DNA of 64,000 nucleotides from Dipteris shenzhenensis (Eukaryota; Polypodiophyta; Polypodiopsida; Gleicheniales): NCBI GenBank assembly GCA_047967505.1, contig CM106538.1. The stretch is one strand, 5' to 3'. A program made the translations under genes and the position numbers. This document shows positions 32,601-43,414 of this stretch, piece after piece. Within the stretch, counting starts at the first letter, position 1. Each line of letters opens with the position of its first letter. The notes beneath the pieces are model-generated. The model was not told where the DNA came from. It searched no databases and worked only from the letters and a program-made list of their open reading frames with translations.

Positions 32601-33110
32601 ATCAATCTCTTTTGCGTGCTTGATAGTGATGTGATGAAAAGATGGGTGACAAGGTACGAGGATGCAAAGGCAAGAAGACAAGAAGAAAGGGCCCTCTTTC
32701 GTACACACCACGGATCTCGTGTGCCATACCCTCAATATCTAAGAGCACTTCTAAAGGATATTCATGTGGATTGGCTACTTGATGAAATGGAGAAAGTAGA
32801 GAAAGACGAGGGGATGCATATCACAATCGAAGAATGGGAGTATGCTAGGGGATGCATGAGCAAGGTCGGTATATAGAATGTTATGCATAAGTTAGAAGCT
32901 TTCAATAATTTAGATTGCTTATTTAATTGATTTTTTCTTGGTGTAGTGCACTATGTTCAATGCTATATGGTGTGAAGGCAAGCATTTTCGAACACAACGG
33001 ATTGATGATAAGAGAAACACACAAGATTGTGACATCATTGCTAGCTTTGAGGGAGCCAATGGAGCCATGGATGATTATTGTGGCATACTGCTGGTATTTT
33101 CTCAGAGCCA
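29662..33110 (+). pseudogene. B2 tnp2-type CACTA transposase (most complete copy)
   Basis: Exons in order: 29662-29850 (N-terminal Cys motif LCDRCRGNMYRA), 29930-30285 (acidic linker), 30370-31112 (CPTCG and Transposase_21 core with NPFGLKSTSYSVWPVVLVNY), 31205-31437 (CHACPICGPSLVA), 31521-31914 (INHLLDPMHIFKDV, GCMRCLKGAF), about 31985-32090, 32176-32870 (DUF4218, LHLIVHLVDEIAICG and FFLERFMKTLKGFVRQNARP) and 32948-33110 (DUF4216 start, MDDYCGILL). Defects seen: the ATG kept in B1 is lost by a 3-base deletion at 29662; TAA at 29734-29736 (Gln in B1); TAG at 30106-30108 (Arg in B1); TGA at 32349-32351 (Arg CGA elsewhere). Tnp2 would catalyse excision and integration; this copy cannot. Confidence 0.87.
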
Positions 33111-34060
33111 AGCAACGACAAAAGTCAAGATTCATGAGCCTGCTCTTTCTTTCCCTGTGCCTATGGGTCAAGTTTCTTCAGCCTCCCTGCGTCATAGCCT
33201 CTCCTCACCACCACGACATCCCTGCATGTTTCACGGACCTAAGTTACGCCTTCGGCCCCCCCTCCCTTGGTTGTCTACAAGAGACCTGTGTCTTGGAATG
33301 ACCTTGTTGGAGTTACTGTCAAAGTCCATAATGAAGTCACACCTCCCGACTTCAAGTTTTCGTAGCCGAGATCATGAACTAGAGTCCAAAAGCCGTGCCC
33401 CCATCCATGCATCCCAAGCACAATTGTACTACGAGTGGTCACACACCTGGCACCCAAAGAAGAGCCACACGAAATGGCCTAGATTATTGTTCTTTTCTCT
33501 TATTACTACTAGTTTTTTAGTTGAATGGACGGTTACTGATATAGTTAGAGAATGCAATGTTACTGATCAGGACTCTTCTTTGGAAGTCTATTGGCCTTTT
33601 TTGATGATTGTATATATTTGACACCATATTAATATAAACCTGAATTTTTTTGAAAAAAAGCTATGGGTTTGGGAAACGTTGGGAGGGTTTCCAAGTTGTT
33701 TTGACTTTTTTTAAAAAAAATTAAATCTTGGGTGATGTGGCATATGCGAGACACTTTTTGGGGATGGGAACCCTCCAAGAGAGACTTAAGAGAGGCATGT
33801 CTTGGGAAATGGGAGCTTGCAATTTTTGGGAGAAAATGGACCACCCCCATGCCTAGGGAAGTGCACTTTGTAAAGAGCCTTGGGACCCCCATCCTAGGCT
33901 TCCTTAGTCCTTAATCCATTTTCCTAATCCATTCCTTATGAGGTACTTTTTGACCCCAAATATGCCCTAATGCAACTCTACACAAGTGTGTTTTAAGTCC
34001 ACGTTTACCGTCCAATGGAGGTGGGGTGCGTCTATAGGCAAAGTTGTATTCTGATCCATG
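33111..34060. other. Unassigned sequence downstream of B2 tnp2
   Basis: The open frame from DUF4216 runs on to 33621 but the residues after about 33200 no longer resemble the family A C-terminus, so it may be a foreign insertion or a frameshift. 33620-34060 has A/T homopolymers and no gene. A degenerate family B motif GTGCGTCTATAGGC is at about 34028. Confidence 0.3.
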
Positions 34061-34063
34061 CCA

Positions 34064-35885
34064 TCAATGGTGATGCATAGACTTCTTGATATCTAAAATA
34101 GCTTCCTCCCTCCAAGAAGCATACACCATTCTAGCATCTTGCACATGATGTAAATGGATTTCTCTCCATCTTATATATTTTCCTCGACGTTTCTCACATT
34201 TACTATGCTCAATGGCATTTTTTATTTCATCACATGTCTTGCATTTTGACATTCTTTGCTTTGATGGAGTCTTCACATTACAAAATTGCCCACGCCAAAT
34301 TTTGTAAAAAGTAGCTCTAGAAATTTTGCTCTCTTGTCTGTCTTGTAATGTTCTATTAATGGACTCTAGCACCACCTTCTTTGTCATTCCTAGACGAAGA
34401 TGATGTTGGCACATGATACTTCCATCTGGCATTGTTTGTGGAAGATGAGGTTGTGGCAATGCATTGTCTTCAAGGATTTGCTTTAAAGTTGCGGCTACAT
34501 TCAAGGTGCTTCTTTGTCCTTTTAACTTGCACACATTTCCATGAACTCTATGAATCACCTTATCTTTGACCTCTTCCCATATGCCCCAATAGGTACCATG
34601 TGATAATCCACTTAACAACTGGTATCCTCAGTTACATATGACTAGTCCATTAATCATCGGCATCAACCAAGGTTTGCATAGCGTTGTCTTTAAGACGTCT
34701 TCAAGTTGTTGAAGGAAGCAAGAAAACTCTTGAAGAAGATGATTATGTCTATTTGGCCCTGTCTTGCTCCAAATACCTACATGTATAGCCTCATAACCTT
34801 CCTTTGTAACTCTTCTAAGGCAAAGTTTCTTGTAGCAGACTTTCATTATAGTTTCTTGTATATTTTGTTCGGATAGCATTACATGCCTCTTGGGTTCTGG
34901 AATTGGTGCCATGATTTGTCACCTCTTAACACTTACATACTTTCTTTTTGAGCCTAGCAGCTTTCTTTTCCTATTCGACATGACATCGTTGTCCATTTCA
35001 ATCTGCATTTCTCCTGCATCTTCATTTGTGAAGTCAAATGTGGAATGGCCTTGAGAACTATTTGTTGATCTGTAATACCTTGGAAATGGCAATCTTTTAG
35101 ACATTGAGTTCATTGAAGCCAATAGTTTGAATCCAAAAGTACGTTGTTGAATTGGCTCCATTTTAGTGCGAACATCATGACTAATGTCTAAAACAATGTT
35201 TAAATCAACCCGTATCCCACAAATTGCATCTATGTCTTCCAGCCTAGTGAGAACTTCATGGCCAATATCAATATTATCATCGATCCTAGTTATTGCCTTG
35301 CTTATCCCACAAATGGCATCTATATCCTCTACTCCTATAAGTGCTTCATGACCAGTATCACTAAATTTATCATTGAATCTTGTTACTGCATCACTTGTCC
35401 CACAAACAGCATCAATATCCTCTATTCCAGTAAGCACTTCATGACCAGTCTCACTAACTTATATCATTGACCCCTGTTACTGCATCGCTTATCCTAAAAA
35501 TATCATCAATATCCTCTATTTTGGTAATCACTTCATGACCAACATCATTGCTTTCTATTAGCACATTACTTTTAGTTTGGGTGCCCTTTAAATGCCATCT
35601 TATATTATTTTGGTAGTACATTAGACTTGTGTTATCCATCACATTGAAAGATACCTTTTTAAACACATGGGATTTCATGAATGCTACCCCCCAATTGATA
35701 GTATTCTGCACCTATAACTGTGATTCACCATCCATCACACTTTGAATAATTCCTTTAGTTGTCAACTTAATAATCTTGATCATGCAAAGTATATTGTGAG
35801 CATAGCCCATAAATGTGCCAACTCCTAGTACTTCTCCTGACCAAGACAAAATATCAACCTTTTCTCCCTCAAGAAAGGTTTGAAA
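34064..35885 (-). pseudogene. Decayed gene of unknown family with 33-residue repeats and a Cys cluster
   Basis: A single minus-strand frame can be followed from 35437 to 34064 with only two stops, TGA at 34919-34921 and TGA at about 34626-34628, both one step from CGA. A frameshift near 35457 links it to 35880-35457, itself with a TAG near 35713. The N-terminal part (LSWSGEVLGVGTFMGYAHNI) may resemble a small beta-rich domain found in plant transposon proteins. The middle has four to five repeats of the type GHEVLTRLEDIDAICGI. A basic stretch (SNRKRKLLGSKRKY) precedes a C-terminal region with ISRATFYKIWRGQF and SKCKTCDEIKNAIEHSKC, which could bind zinc. I do not recognise the family; a mobile-element protein is likely. 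Confidence 0.5.
35190..35560 (-). repeat. Roughly 99-bp coding tandem repeats
   Basis: CATCTATRTCYTCYA with flanking CTTCATGRCCAR recurs at about 35230, 35325, 35420 and 35515, giving the 33-residue protein repeat of the overlapping gene. Confidence 0.7.
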
Positions 35886-36160
35886 TGTAATATCATGATT
35901 AGGATTTAAATATAATATTTATTATAGCTAATTAAAATATATAAATATTTTAATATAGTATGATATATTAAGATGCAAAGTATATATTGTAATTTTTAAA
36001 AAAGTTTCATATAAATTAAGATTTAAATATATTTATTTAGTATTAAATAGGGATACTTATTTTCAAATATATTAAGGTTTCATTATATTAGCATATATTA
36101 AGATTTAAAACATCCATTTGGAACTTTGACACTCTGCAACTGTACATGTTGCCCAATGCG
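35886..36160. other. AT-rich spacer
   Basis: TAATATATTAAG-type sequence with no gene or structured repeat that I can define. Confidence 0.4.
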
Positions 36161-36162
36161 GG

Positions 36163-36181
36163 GATAGAGAGCGAGCGAGTG

Positions 36182-36223
<42 letters not shown>

Positions 36224-36263
36224 GAGGGGGGGAGAGAGAGAAAGAGAAAGAGAGGGAAGGGGT

Positions 36264-36338
<75 letters not shown>
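36163..36338. repeat. (GA)n microsatellite with G-run and GATA interruptions
   Basis: Long AGAGAG runs flank a GGGGGGGGGGAGGGGGGG block (about 36213-36231) and a GATAGATAGATAG segment (36264-36276). Serine-leucine open frames across it are artefacts of the repeat. Confidence 0.95.
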
Positions 36339-36339
<1 letters not shown>

Positions 36340-36429
36340 CAGTGGAGCACGTCTCTAACTCATTGTAGATAGGTCCTCGTACTCGTCTCTCTTCCCATGA
36401 ATCATGCAAGGGTGTACTTCTAACCTATG

Positions 36430-36745
36430 TATGTATCTTTGATGGACATGATGCTTTGCACAAGCCTAACTTTAGTTAGATTCAGGCGTGTGCAAGGTAT
36501 CCGACACTTGTGCAAAGTATCAAACACCTGGAATATCATTTGCATAGTTGGACATGCATATTTCCTTGTTCACTTACTTGAAACCATGCATCATGCATGA
36601 GTATTAAAAGCATAAAATATGCTTCTTGTGTTTTGGATGGGCATGATACTTTGCATAAGCCTTAATGTAAGTCCTTGCAAAGTATCATACCCTTAGAACA
36701 TCATTTGCATGGTTGGACACACATATTTCCTTGTTTTTTAATTAA
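36430..36745. repeat. Two diverged copies of a roughly 200-bp unit
   Basis: The segment with GATGGACATGATGCTTTGCAC ... CATTTGCATAGTTGGACATG (36431-36560) recurs as GATGGGCATGATACTTTGCAT ... CATTTGCATGGTTGGACAC (36637-36720). TTGCAAAGTATC motifs are repeated within it. A short CCCTAAACCCT follows at about 36748. Confidence 0.6.
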
Positions 36746-37082
36746 AACCCTAAACCCTATTTTAATGGTATAAAATTAGGAAAAATTTTAAGATGTAGAA
36801 GTATTTTTTTTAAAACTCTATGTTTTTTAAATTAAATTGGAAAAAAAATCAATATGTGAAGAATTCTTTTAGAAAACCCCCATTTTGAGCTATCAAATTT
36901 AAAAAACAATCCAAATGTGAAATTATATTTTTTTGGAAAGAAATTTATTAGAAAATCAAAGTAGAAACGTTTTCTTTAAAACCCTAATTTTTTGCTATTA
37001 ATTTGAATTTTTTCTCAAATTTAGAAATATTTAGATGAAGCTATGGCTTAAGCGACATCTTCAAAGGAAGCCTTCTCTAAAA

Positions 37083-37108
37083 TAACATATGGCGTACGCC
37101 ATATGTTA
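37083..37108. repeat. 26-bp perfect palindrome (ACATATGGCGTACGCC type)
   Basis: Left arm TAACATATGGCGT and its exact complement, no spacer. Two near-copies lie at 37163-37180 (one mismatched pair) and 37251-37268 (one mismatched pair), spaced about 80-90 bases. A longer relative is at 39085-39116. Confidence 0.9.
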
Positions 37109-37162
37109 GATTGTTTTCAATTAAAAATGGAAAGATTTTGATTTCTTTTCTATTAAGAGGAG

Positions 37163-37268
37163 ATGTGGCGTACGCCATATGTGAATTGATCATTTGGCTT
37201 AAATTTATATTCTTTCTCTAAATGAGCTACATGTTCAAAAAAAAGAGAAGATATGGCGTATGCCATAT
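37163..37268. repeat. Two further copies of the palindrome
   Basis: ATGTGGCGTACGCCATAT at 37163-37180 and ATATGGCGTATGCCATAT at 37251-37268. Each keeps the GGCGTAYGCC core. Confidence 0.85.
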
Positions 37269-37700
37269 GTTTCAGATTACCTTCATTTTGATTTTGGACT
37301 TTTTTTAGGAATCTTGCTACAAGTTGAAAGCCTTCCCACTAGCTTGTACTTGTGAAATGGTTGACACTCTCTTTATATATTCCTAATCTTTTCAAAAAAA
37401 CTCTTCCCACCCATCTTTCCCTCTCTTTTACACTAATTTTTTAAAATTTAAACATTACCCCCTTCGATTAACACATAGAGTGTTGAAAATAAGGTAAAAC
37501 TCCCATGTTTCACTTCTTCACCCCAACAACTCTGCACGCAAATTCAATTTATAACTTACCTTGAAACCTTATGATTCATGAAAAGGATACCAATGCACTT
37601 TCCGATTTTACATTTCAGTTGAAGCGTAAACAACAGCCTTTCATGGGCTTGCGTCTTGCCACGCACTCCAATCAAATTTGGAAAATAAGCTCACCTCGGG
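37269..37700. other. Unassigned sequence
   Basis: AT-rich, no gene seen. The part from 37571 may be a degenerated continuation of the PPR pseudogene but shows no clear repeat. Confidence 0.35.
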
Positions 37701-38106
37701 GGCATCACTGTTTGGAATCGACTTTTACTATTGGTTTTCGTTCGCGGTATACATGCGATGAGTTCATCGACTCCATCTCCTCCAAACAGCCAGTTTTACC
37801 ATATGCATCAAGGACACCATTGAATGTGTGAATGTCCGGACGAATCCCAACACGATCCATTTCCTGGAAAAGTTCATCCATTCTTTCAAAATTTTTAGCC
37901 TAGGCGGAGGCCTTTAAAAGGGTGTTATAAGTTACAAGGTTTGGCTGGCAACGAACTTTTTTCTTCATATGCTCAAAATACCTAAAGGCTTTCACCAAAG
38001 CCCCCTCCTTGTCATTGCTTCTCATATGCGTTGTAATTATGGCATTGTATATAGAGGAATCGGAGTGACACCTTTGCTTTTTCATTATTTCATCCTTTGC
38101 TTCCAC
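37700..38106 (-). pseudogene. Pentatricopeptide repeat (PPR) protein fragment
   Basis: On the minus strand the sequence reads about three PPR units: SSIYNAIITTHMRSNDKEGA then CQPNLVTYNTLLKASA, a TAG stop, AKNFERMDELFQEMDRVGIR, then RPDIHTFNGVLDAYGKTG and CLEEMESM. The 35-residue spacing and the P[ND][LI]xTxN pattern are diagnostic. The in-frame stop and loss of frame below 37750 mark it as a broken copy. PPR proteins bind organellar RNA in plastids or mitochondria. No other exons are nearby, so it may be a retrocopy or a fragment carried by an element. Confidence 0.8.
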
Positions 38107-38234
38107 TGCCTTGTAGCATTCCTACATTGGATGTAGGCATTCTGCCATTCCTAGCATTCTGTTACTCCTCTCGACGGCATCCCCATCACGGTTTGCCTCT
38201 CATCCCATCCTTGTTTTGTTGCGAGCGCGGCGGG

Positions 38235-38400
38235 GGCGAATCTGAGCAGCTTTCTACAAACTAGCTCTCATCATAGTGTCATAGTCTTTCTCCCCTCCCA
38301 GTCTAGAAAATCTCCACCCTCATCAAGGCCGCCGGCGTCCAGATTGAATCCTTTGTCGGTGAGGTCCTCCTAGATCTTTTGCTTCCACGCGGGATCCATT
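38235..38400 (+). pseudogene. Possible acidic ribosomal protein P1 fragment
   Basis: One frame reads FYKLALIIVS then KISTLIKAAGVQIESFVGEV and LLDLLL, with two stops. The KI.TL[IV]KAAGV.[IV]E.F block resembles the N-terminal helical region of stalk protein P1. The match is short and the Ala-rich hinge and acidic tail were not found, so this is tentative. Confidence 0.3.
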
Positions 38401-39084
38401 GCCAGAGTTTGCAATAGCCGTATCGACGTCCGTGGTGCATCGGCGTCCGTGGTCCAAAAGGTCGCCAACGCAAGACTTGTCCATATTGGTGCTGCGGCTG
38501 TTGCAACGCGGCTCACCTCCAAAGCTTGCTCATCCCTATTGGCCTCGTCTTCCCCAGGTTTGGATTGCCCTATCCTTTCCTTTCATTCAATCTATTTATG
38601 TTGTGATTTCTCCTCCGATTGTGATCTACCTCCTGGTTTTGTTTGTTTGAGTCCTTTTTTCTTGAGGTTGCTTCTTCTCTGCCCTGCCCTGGACCTCTCC
38701 ACGTTTTGGCTCACCGCTTTGGTCTGATTTCCTTCCCACGGTTTGTTGTTTCCTTGCCTGCCTGCCTTTCGAAGACTCCTCTTTTTCCTTCGCTTCTTTA
38801 CTCAGTCAGTCAGTATTCTGCGGTAGCATTTGATTTTTAGTAAGATTTTCACTTCCTTGTCGGTAAGAAAAGTTTCTGCTCTCCTTTTCTAAGTGTCTGC
38901 GACCACATGCTTTTTACCGCTTTGTGCCAACATTTGGATGGTAACTGGTTGGTTTAGATTCATGCCATTCAGAATGGCAACGGAGCTCCTTGGCAACAGG
39001 GTGGGAGGAGGATCGGGTGGGGGAGGCGGCACTCCTTGGCAACGAGGTGGGAGGAGGATCAAGTGCGGAAGTCGGTGCGCCGGT
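38401..39084. other. GC-richer unassigned sequence
   Basis: No gene recognised. A short duplicated phrase, CTCCTTGGCAACAGGGTGGG and CTCCTTGGCAACGAGGTGGG, occurs at 38986 and 39031. Confidence 0.4.
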
Positions 39085-39116
39085 GGCCAACATGTGGCGC
39101 GCGCCACATGTTGGCC
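39085..39116. repeat. 32-bp perfect palindrome
   Basis: Left arm GGCCAACATGTGGCGC (39085-39100), right arm GCGCCACATGTTGGCC (39101-39116), no spacer and no mismatch. The inner ACATGTGGCG is a variant of the 37083 palindromes, with CGCG in place of the central TACG. Confidence 0.95.
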
Positions 39117-39119
39117 CAG

Positions 39120-39240
39120 TCCCTAGGTTAGATTAGGGTAGGTTGGTGGTTAAGTTAGGCTACGATTAGGTTAGGGATCGTTATTAGGTTAGGTTAGTGG
39201 TTCGTGGTTAGGTTAGCTTAGATTAGGTTAGTGGTCAATG
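39120..39240. repeat. TTAGGTTAG repeat tract
   Basis: Degenerate direct repeats of TTAGGTTAGTGGTTA. They resemble but are not the plant telomere unit TTTAGGG. Confidence 0.7.
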
Positions 39241-41165
39241 TAGTTCAATTATTTTTAATTAAGTGTTAATTAGACTAATTTCATTAATTTAGTAAGATTA
39301 ATTCAGTTAATTAGATTTAGTTTAATTTAGATTAATTAGATTAATTCAGTTAATTAGATTTAGTTTGCTTTAGTTAGATTAATTCAGTTAATTAGGATTT
39401 AATTTAGTTTAGTTAGATCAATTCAAGTAATTAGTTTAGATTAGTTTAATTTAATTAGATTTAGTTTAGTTTTTACTTTACTTTAAATTCGTTAATCTAA
39501 TAAAATTAGATTGCTTAAATAAAACTAAGATAAGTTAATAATAGAATTAGATTAATTAAAAAAAAGGAAGATTAGTTAATCAACTAAATTAGATTAATTA
39601 ATATATCAAATTAATTACACAATTAATTTTATAATCAATTTAATCTGATTTAAAATTAAGATAAGTAAATTCATAAATTATTAGATTAGAAAAGACTAAT
39701 TACATATTTAATTGAGATTAGTTAATCTACTAAAATTAATTAATTTAAATTAATTTAAGTTAATGATTTAAATTGAATAATTAATTAATTAACTAACTAA
39801 TTAATTAACTTATATAAGTTAATTTCTTTAAACTAATTTATTTAATCTATTTAAATTAATTAAAGTAACTAAATTTAATCTATTTAAATTAGTTAGTTAA
39901 TCTACTAAAATTAATTTAAGTTAATGATTTAAATTAAATAATTAATTAATTAACTAATTAATTAATTAAATTATTTAATAAACTTATATAAGTTAATTTC
40001 TTTAAACTAATTTATTTAATCTATTTAAATTATTTAAATTAACTAAATTTAATCTATTTAAATTAGTTAATGTAAGCTAATTGACTTAAATTAACTAAGT
40101 AAATAATTGATTGATTAATAAATCAAATTAATTAACCAACTAATCAAAATTAACTTAAGATAATTTATTTAAATAATTAAATAGAAGAAATTAATTATCT
40201 TAGATAAATTTTATCTATTTAAATAAATTGAATAAATTTAATTTAAATGACTAAAGTCAATTAATAATTTATCAGATTAGAAAAATTTAATTACATATTA
40301 AATCGAGATTAGTCAATCTACTAAGATTAGTTAATTTAAATTAATCGAACTTAATAATTTAAATAAATAACTAATAAATTAAACTAATTAACAAATTAAT
40401 ATATTTAAACTAATTTATTTAAACTATTTACATTATAAAGTAAATGAATTTAATTTATTTAAATATTAAATCAAGATAATATAATCTAATTAAATTAGTT
40501 AATTTAAGGTAATTGATTTAAATTCACTAAAATCAAATTAATTAACCAATTTTAATTTTATTTTAGGTAATTAATTAAATAAAAGAAATTAATTATCTTA
40601 AATAAATTTAATACATTTAAATAAATGGAATTAGTCTATTTAATTTAAGTTAGTAGATTTAAATTAATTCAAGCTAATCTATTTAAATAGTTAGTTGACT
40701 AAACTAGATTAATTAATATATGAAATTAATTACCCAATTAATCCTAAAATCAATTTTAGTAATTTTAGTAAATTAACTAATCTCAATTTAATATGTAATT
40801 AGTATTTTCTAATCTCTATTTAAATTAGTTAATTTAAGGTAATTGATTTAAATTAATTAATTCAATAAAAGAAATTAATTATCTTAAATAGATTTAGTCT
40901 ATTTAAATAAATTAAATTAGTCTATTAAATTTAAAGTAATTTAAGCTAATCTATTTAAATTAATGAAATTAATATATTTCATTTGAGTTAATCTATTTAA
41001 ATTAATTTAAATTAATTTATTTAATTAGATTTAATCTATTTAAATTATTTTAAATCATTTGAAATTTATTTAAGCTAATCTATTTAATTTAAGTTAATCA
41101 TTTAAATTAGTTAAGTTTATTTATTTAATCTAAGTTAATCAATTTATATTAAGTTAATCTATTTA
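39241..41165. repeat. Degenerate AT-rich satellite-like tract (TTTAAATTAATT words)
   Basis: Nearly 2 kb is composed of a small word set (TTAATTAGATTTAG, TTTAAATTAATT, TAATCTATTTAAA) with almost no G or C. No open frame is meaningful. A similar tract fills 63050-64000. Confidence 0.85.
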
Positions 41166-41630
41166 TATCTAGATTCTTACTATGCTTCATGAAACTCATC
41201 CCAACTCATGGGATAGAGAGTGTCTTGTTGATACTCTTTTATCAATAATGAATCCTAACCCTTGGGATAAAGACTTTCCCAGTACTTTCGGGTTTCCACC
41301 ACCACGAGGTAGGGGTCATTGCACTAGGCAATGCCCATGGTGGTTCAAATGTTTTAGATAAACTCTAATCCAACCTTTTTGCCTTGTTGATGGATACCAT
41401 CCATTATAGAAACTCATCTAGATTCTTATCATGCTTCATGAAACTCCTCATCCCAACTCTTAGGATAGAGAGTGTCTTGTTGATACTCTTTTATCATCAA
41501 GGAATCCCAACCCTTGGGATAAAGACTTTCCTGGTACTTCCGGGTTCCCACCACCATGGGGTAGGAGTCATTGCACTAGGCCATGCCCGTGGTGGTTCAA
41601 ATGTTTTAGATAAACCTTAATCCAATCTTC

Positions 41631-43414
41631 TGTTGGGGTAAAGGGCAGTGTGCCCACCCACTTGTACAGTGCCCATGTATACTCGAGCATCCAACAAACT
41701 GTCAATGTATCTTAACCAAGCAAGTACATCACTTTGGCAGTGATAGTGACACATGCTTTGACAGTGGTACATGCGTGGTTGAGATGCATTGACAGTTTGT
41801 TGGATGCATGGTTATTTGCCTATGTTGAATACATACGGCGGTACGGTGATGTATTGAGATCCTGTCAGATTAGCATTGTTTGAAGCTGTTTCAGGGTTGG
41901 TTTGTCAGCATTTTGGGGTTGATTTGTTACCGTATTCGGGATTGATTTTATGGCACTGTGTTTGTCATTGGTCAGGACATTATAATTGCTGTTGTTGTTT
42001 TTATGACAAAACAGTCATTTTTAAGACTGAATATCTCTTTCCTGGTGCGGAATTGCACTTTGTGTCGAACTGAAAAGTTGTAGTTCACAGAACATACTAC
42101 AACTTTGCTCTTGGAAGCAAGTTGATCCGGTATATGTTGCAGGAGTTACAACCTCTACAAAACCACAAAAAGTTACAGTCTACTGTCTATTTGTGACCAA
42201 TGTGCAGAAAGTTATTTTTCAGGTGATAATATCTGAGAATCCACAAGGATTTGGCTCTTGAGGTCAACTGATAAGTTGTAGATCTTTTTATCAGCTACAA
42301 CTTTGCTGTTTACAGCTTTGGCATCCGACCTTTCAATGAAAAGATATCGCTGTTCAAAAACAGGGATAGTGTGTTATTTTGCTCAAAGTGACTGTGAGGT
42401 GGTGTTGTAGGAATTTCTCTTGCACAACAGTGAAATTTGAAACTCACAGTAAATTACAGAAAGTGATTGGGATCTCACTTCAGTCCAAGGACATTATTGG
42501 CATTTTGACAAGTCATTTTGGCACATTTGGCAAGTGGTGAATGCTTGATTTTCTTGTCAAAGAATTGCATACTTGAGGTGATACATTGGTGATGCAGTAA
42601 ATGCCATTTCGATGCATTATGGATTTGCATTGGTGGATGCCGCACTGATGTTTATGGATAGTTGAGCTGGGCTCCTATTGCCATTGGTTGAGCAGGCATT
42701 GCTCATTTGGTTTAGTGCATTTCTTACTTGGATTGCCAGGCATTGGCAGGTTACTGGTGGGATGCATATATTCTTGTTTATGCCTCTTTATGGCTGAGTG
42801 CTTTTGAGCATTGGATCAGCTAGTTTATTTGGAGACTTGATTGGTCTGGACAACACTATATTTTTGGTCATTTGGGTTGCCTATTGCACTATACTGCTCT
42901 TTGGTTGTGAGCTATTGCGCCACAAATATGGCATCTATAGCTAGTAGTGCCCTCTTTGATATTGAGAGGTTGGATGGATCAAACTTTCAGTATTGGAAAG
43001 AGCAGATTTATGATGTGTTAGTGCAGAAGAGGTAGCATAAGCCCATTCAATGCAAAGGTGTCAAGCCTAATAGCATTAAACAGAGTGATTGGGATGACAT
43101 GGATGAGCAAGCATGCTCTATCATTTAGTCATCACTCTCGAAGTCAGTCTACTTGCAGGTACATGATGGTGTACAAGGTGTAGACTGCCATGCATATGAG
43201 TTCTATACTCATATATGCCGGATGTATGACCATGATAGTGTTATGTTACAGCATGATGGGTTGAAATGTCCTGATGGGCTGAAATACAGCCTTGATATGC
43301 ACTCCAAAGGTCGATCAATTGGTAGAAACAGGGCATGTTCAAGGGGGAATTCCAAGAGCAAGTCTAGCTCTTGAACTTATGTTAGATGTTTCTATTGTGG
43401 AAAGTATAGAAACA
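41631..43414 (+). mobile_element. Truncated Copia-type element inserted in the satellite
   Basis: The insert begins TGTTGGGGTAAAGGG and is flanked by TCTTC on both sides (41626-41630 and 43415-43419). Its last bases end in CA. The first roughly 1.3 kb is LTR/leader-like with no coding match. From 42930 a Gag remnant starts MASIASSALFDIERLDGSNF and QYWKEQIYDVLVQKR, then continues with stops to RCFYCGKYRN, the start of a zinc knuckle. The right boundary falls inside Gag and no 3' LTR exists, so either the duplication is accidental or the element integrated as a truncated copy. Confidence 0.55.
42930..43414 (+). pseudogene. Copia Gag remnant
   Basis: Starts at ATG 42930 (MASIASSALFDIERLDGSNF). 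The motif LDGSNFQYWKEQIYDVL is the usual N-terminal Gag signature (UBN2 type). A TAG follows LVQKR at about 43033, another stop follows CSII, and the core of Gag is shortened before the zinc-knuckle start RCFYCGK. A Lys/Ser-rich linker (SKGRSIGRNRACSRGNSKSK) precedes the knuckle. Confidence 0.65.

Larger units (their letters stand above)
26298..33620 (+). mobile_element. CACTA family B element B2 (most complete copy)
   Basis: The left end is CACAACAAGACAAAGC at 26298 (possibly CACTACCAC at 26292). Order: subterminal array, accessory gene (minus, 26888-28386), central motif arrays and 387-bp tandem repeat (28455-29605), tnp2 gene (plus, 29662-33110). Uninterrupted introns of tnp2 serve as the empty-site reference for the A2 insertion. 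The right end is not certain: a degenerate GTGCGTCTATAGGC lies near 34028, but no clear terminus or 3-bp duplication was found. Stops in tnp2 make it inactive. Confidence 0.75.

Noticed and set aside
34015-34050. Right terminus of B2
   Set aside because: GTGCGTCTATAGGC is similar to a family B motif, but there is no CTTGTTGTG end and no 3-bp duplication, so I did not assign the boundary.
36098-36409. Ser-Leu repeat open frames
   Set aside because: Product of the (GA)n microsatellite.
36744-36760. CCCTAAACCCT as an interstitial telomere
   Set aside because: Only about two units, no further array and no flanking subtelomeric signature.
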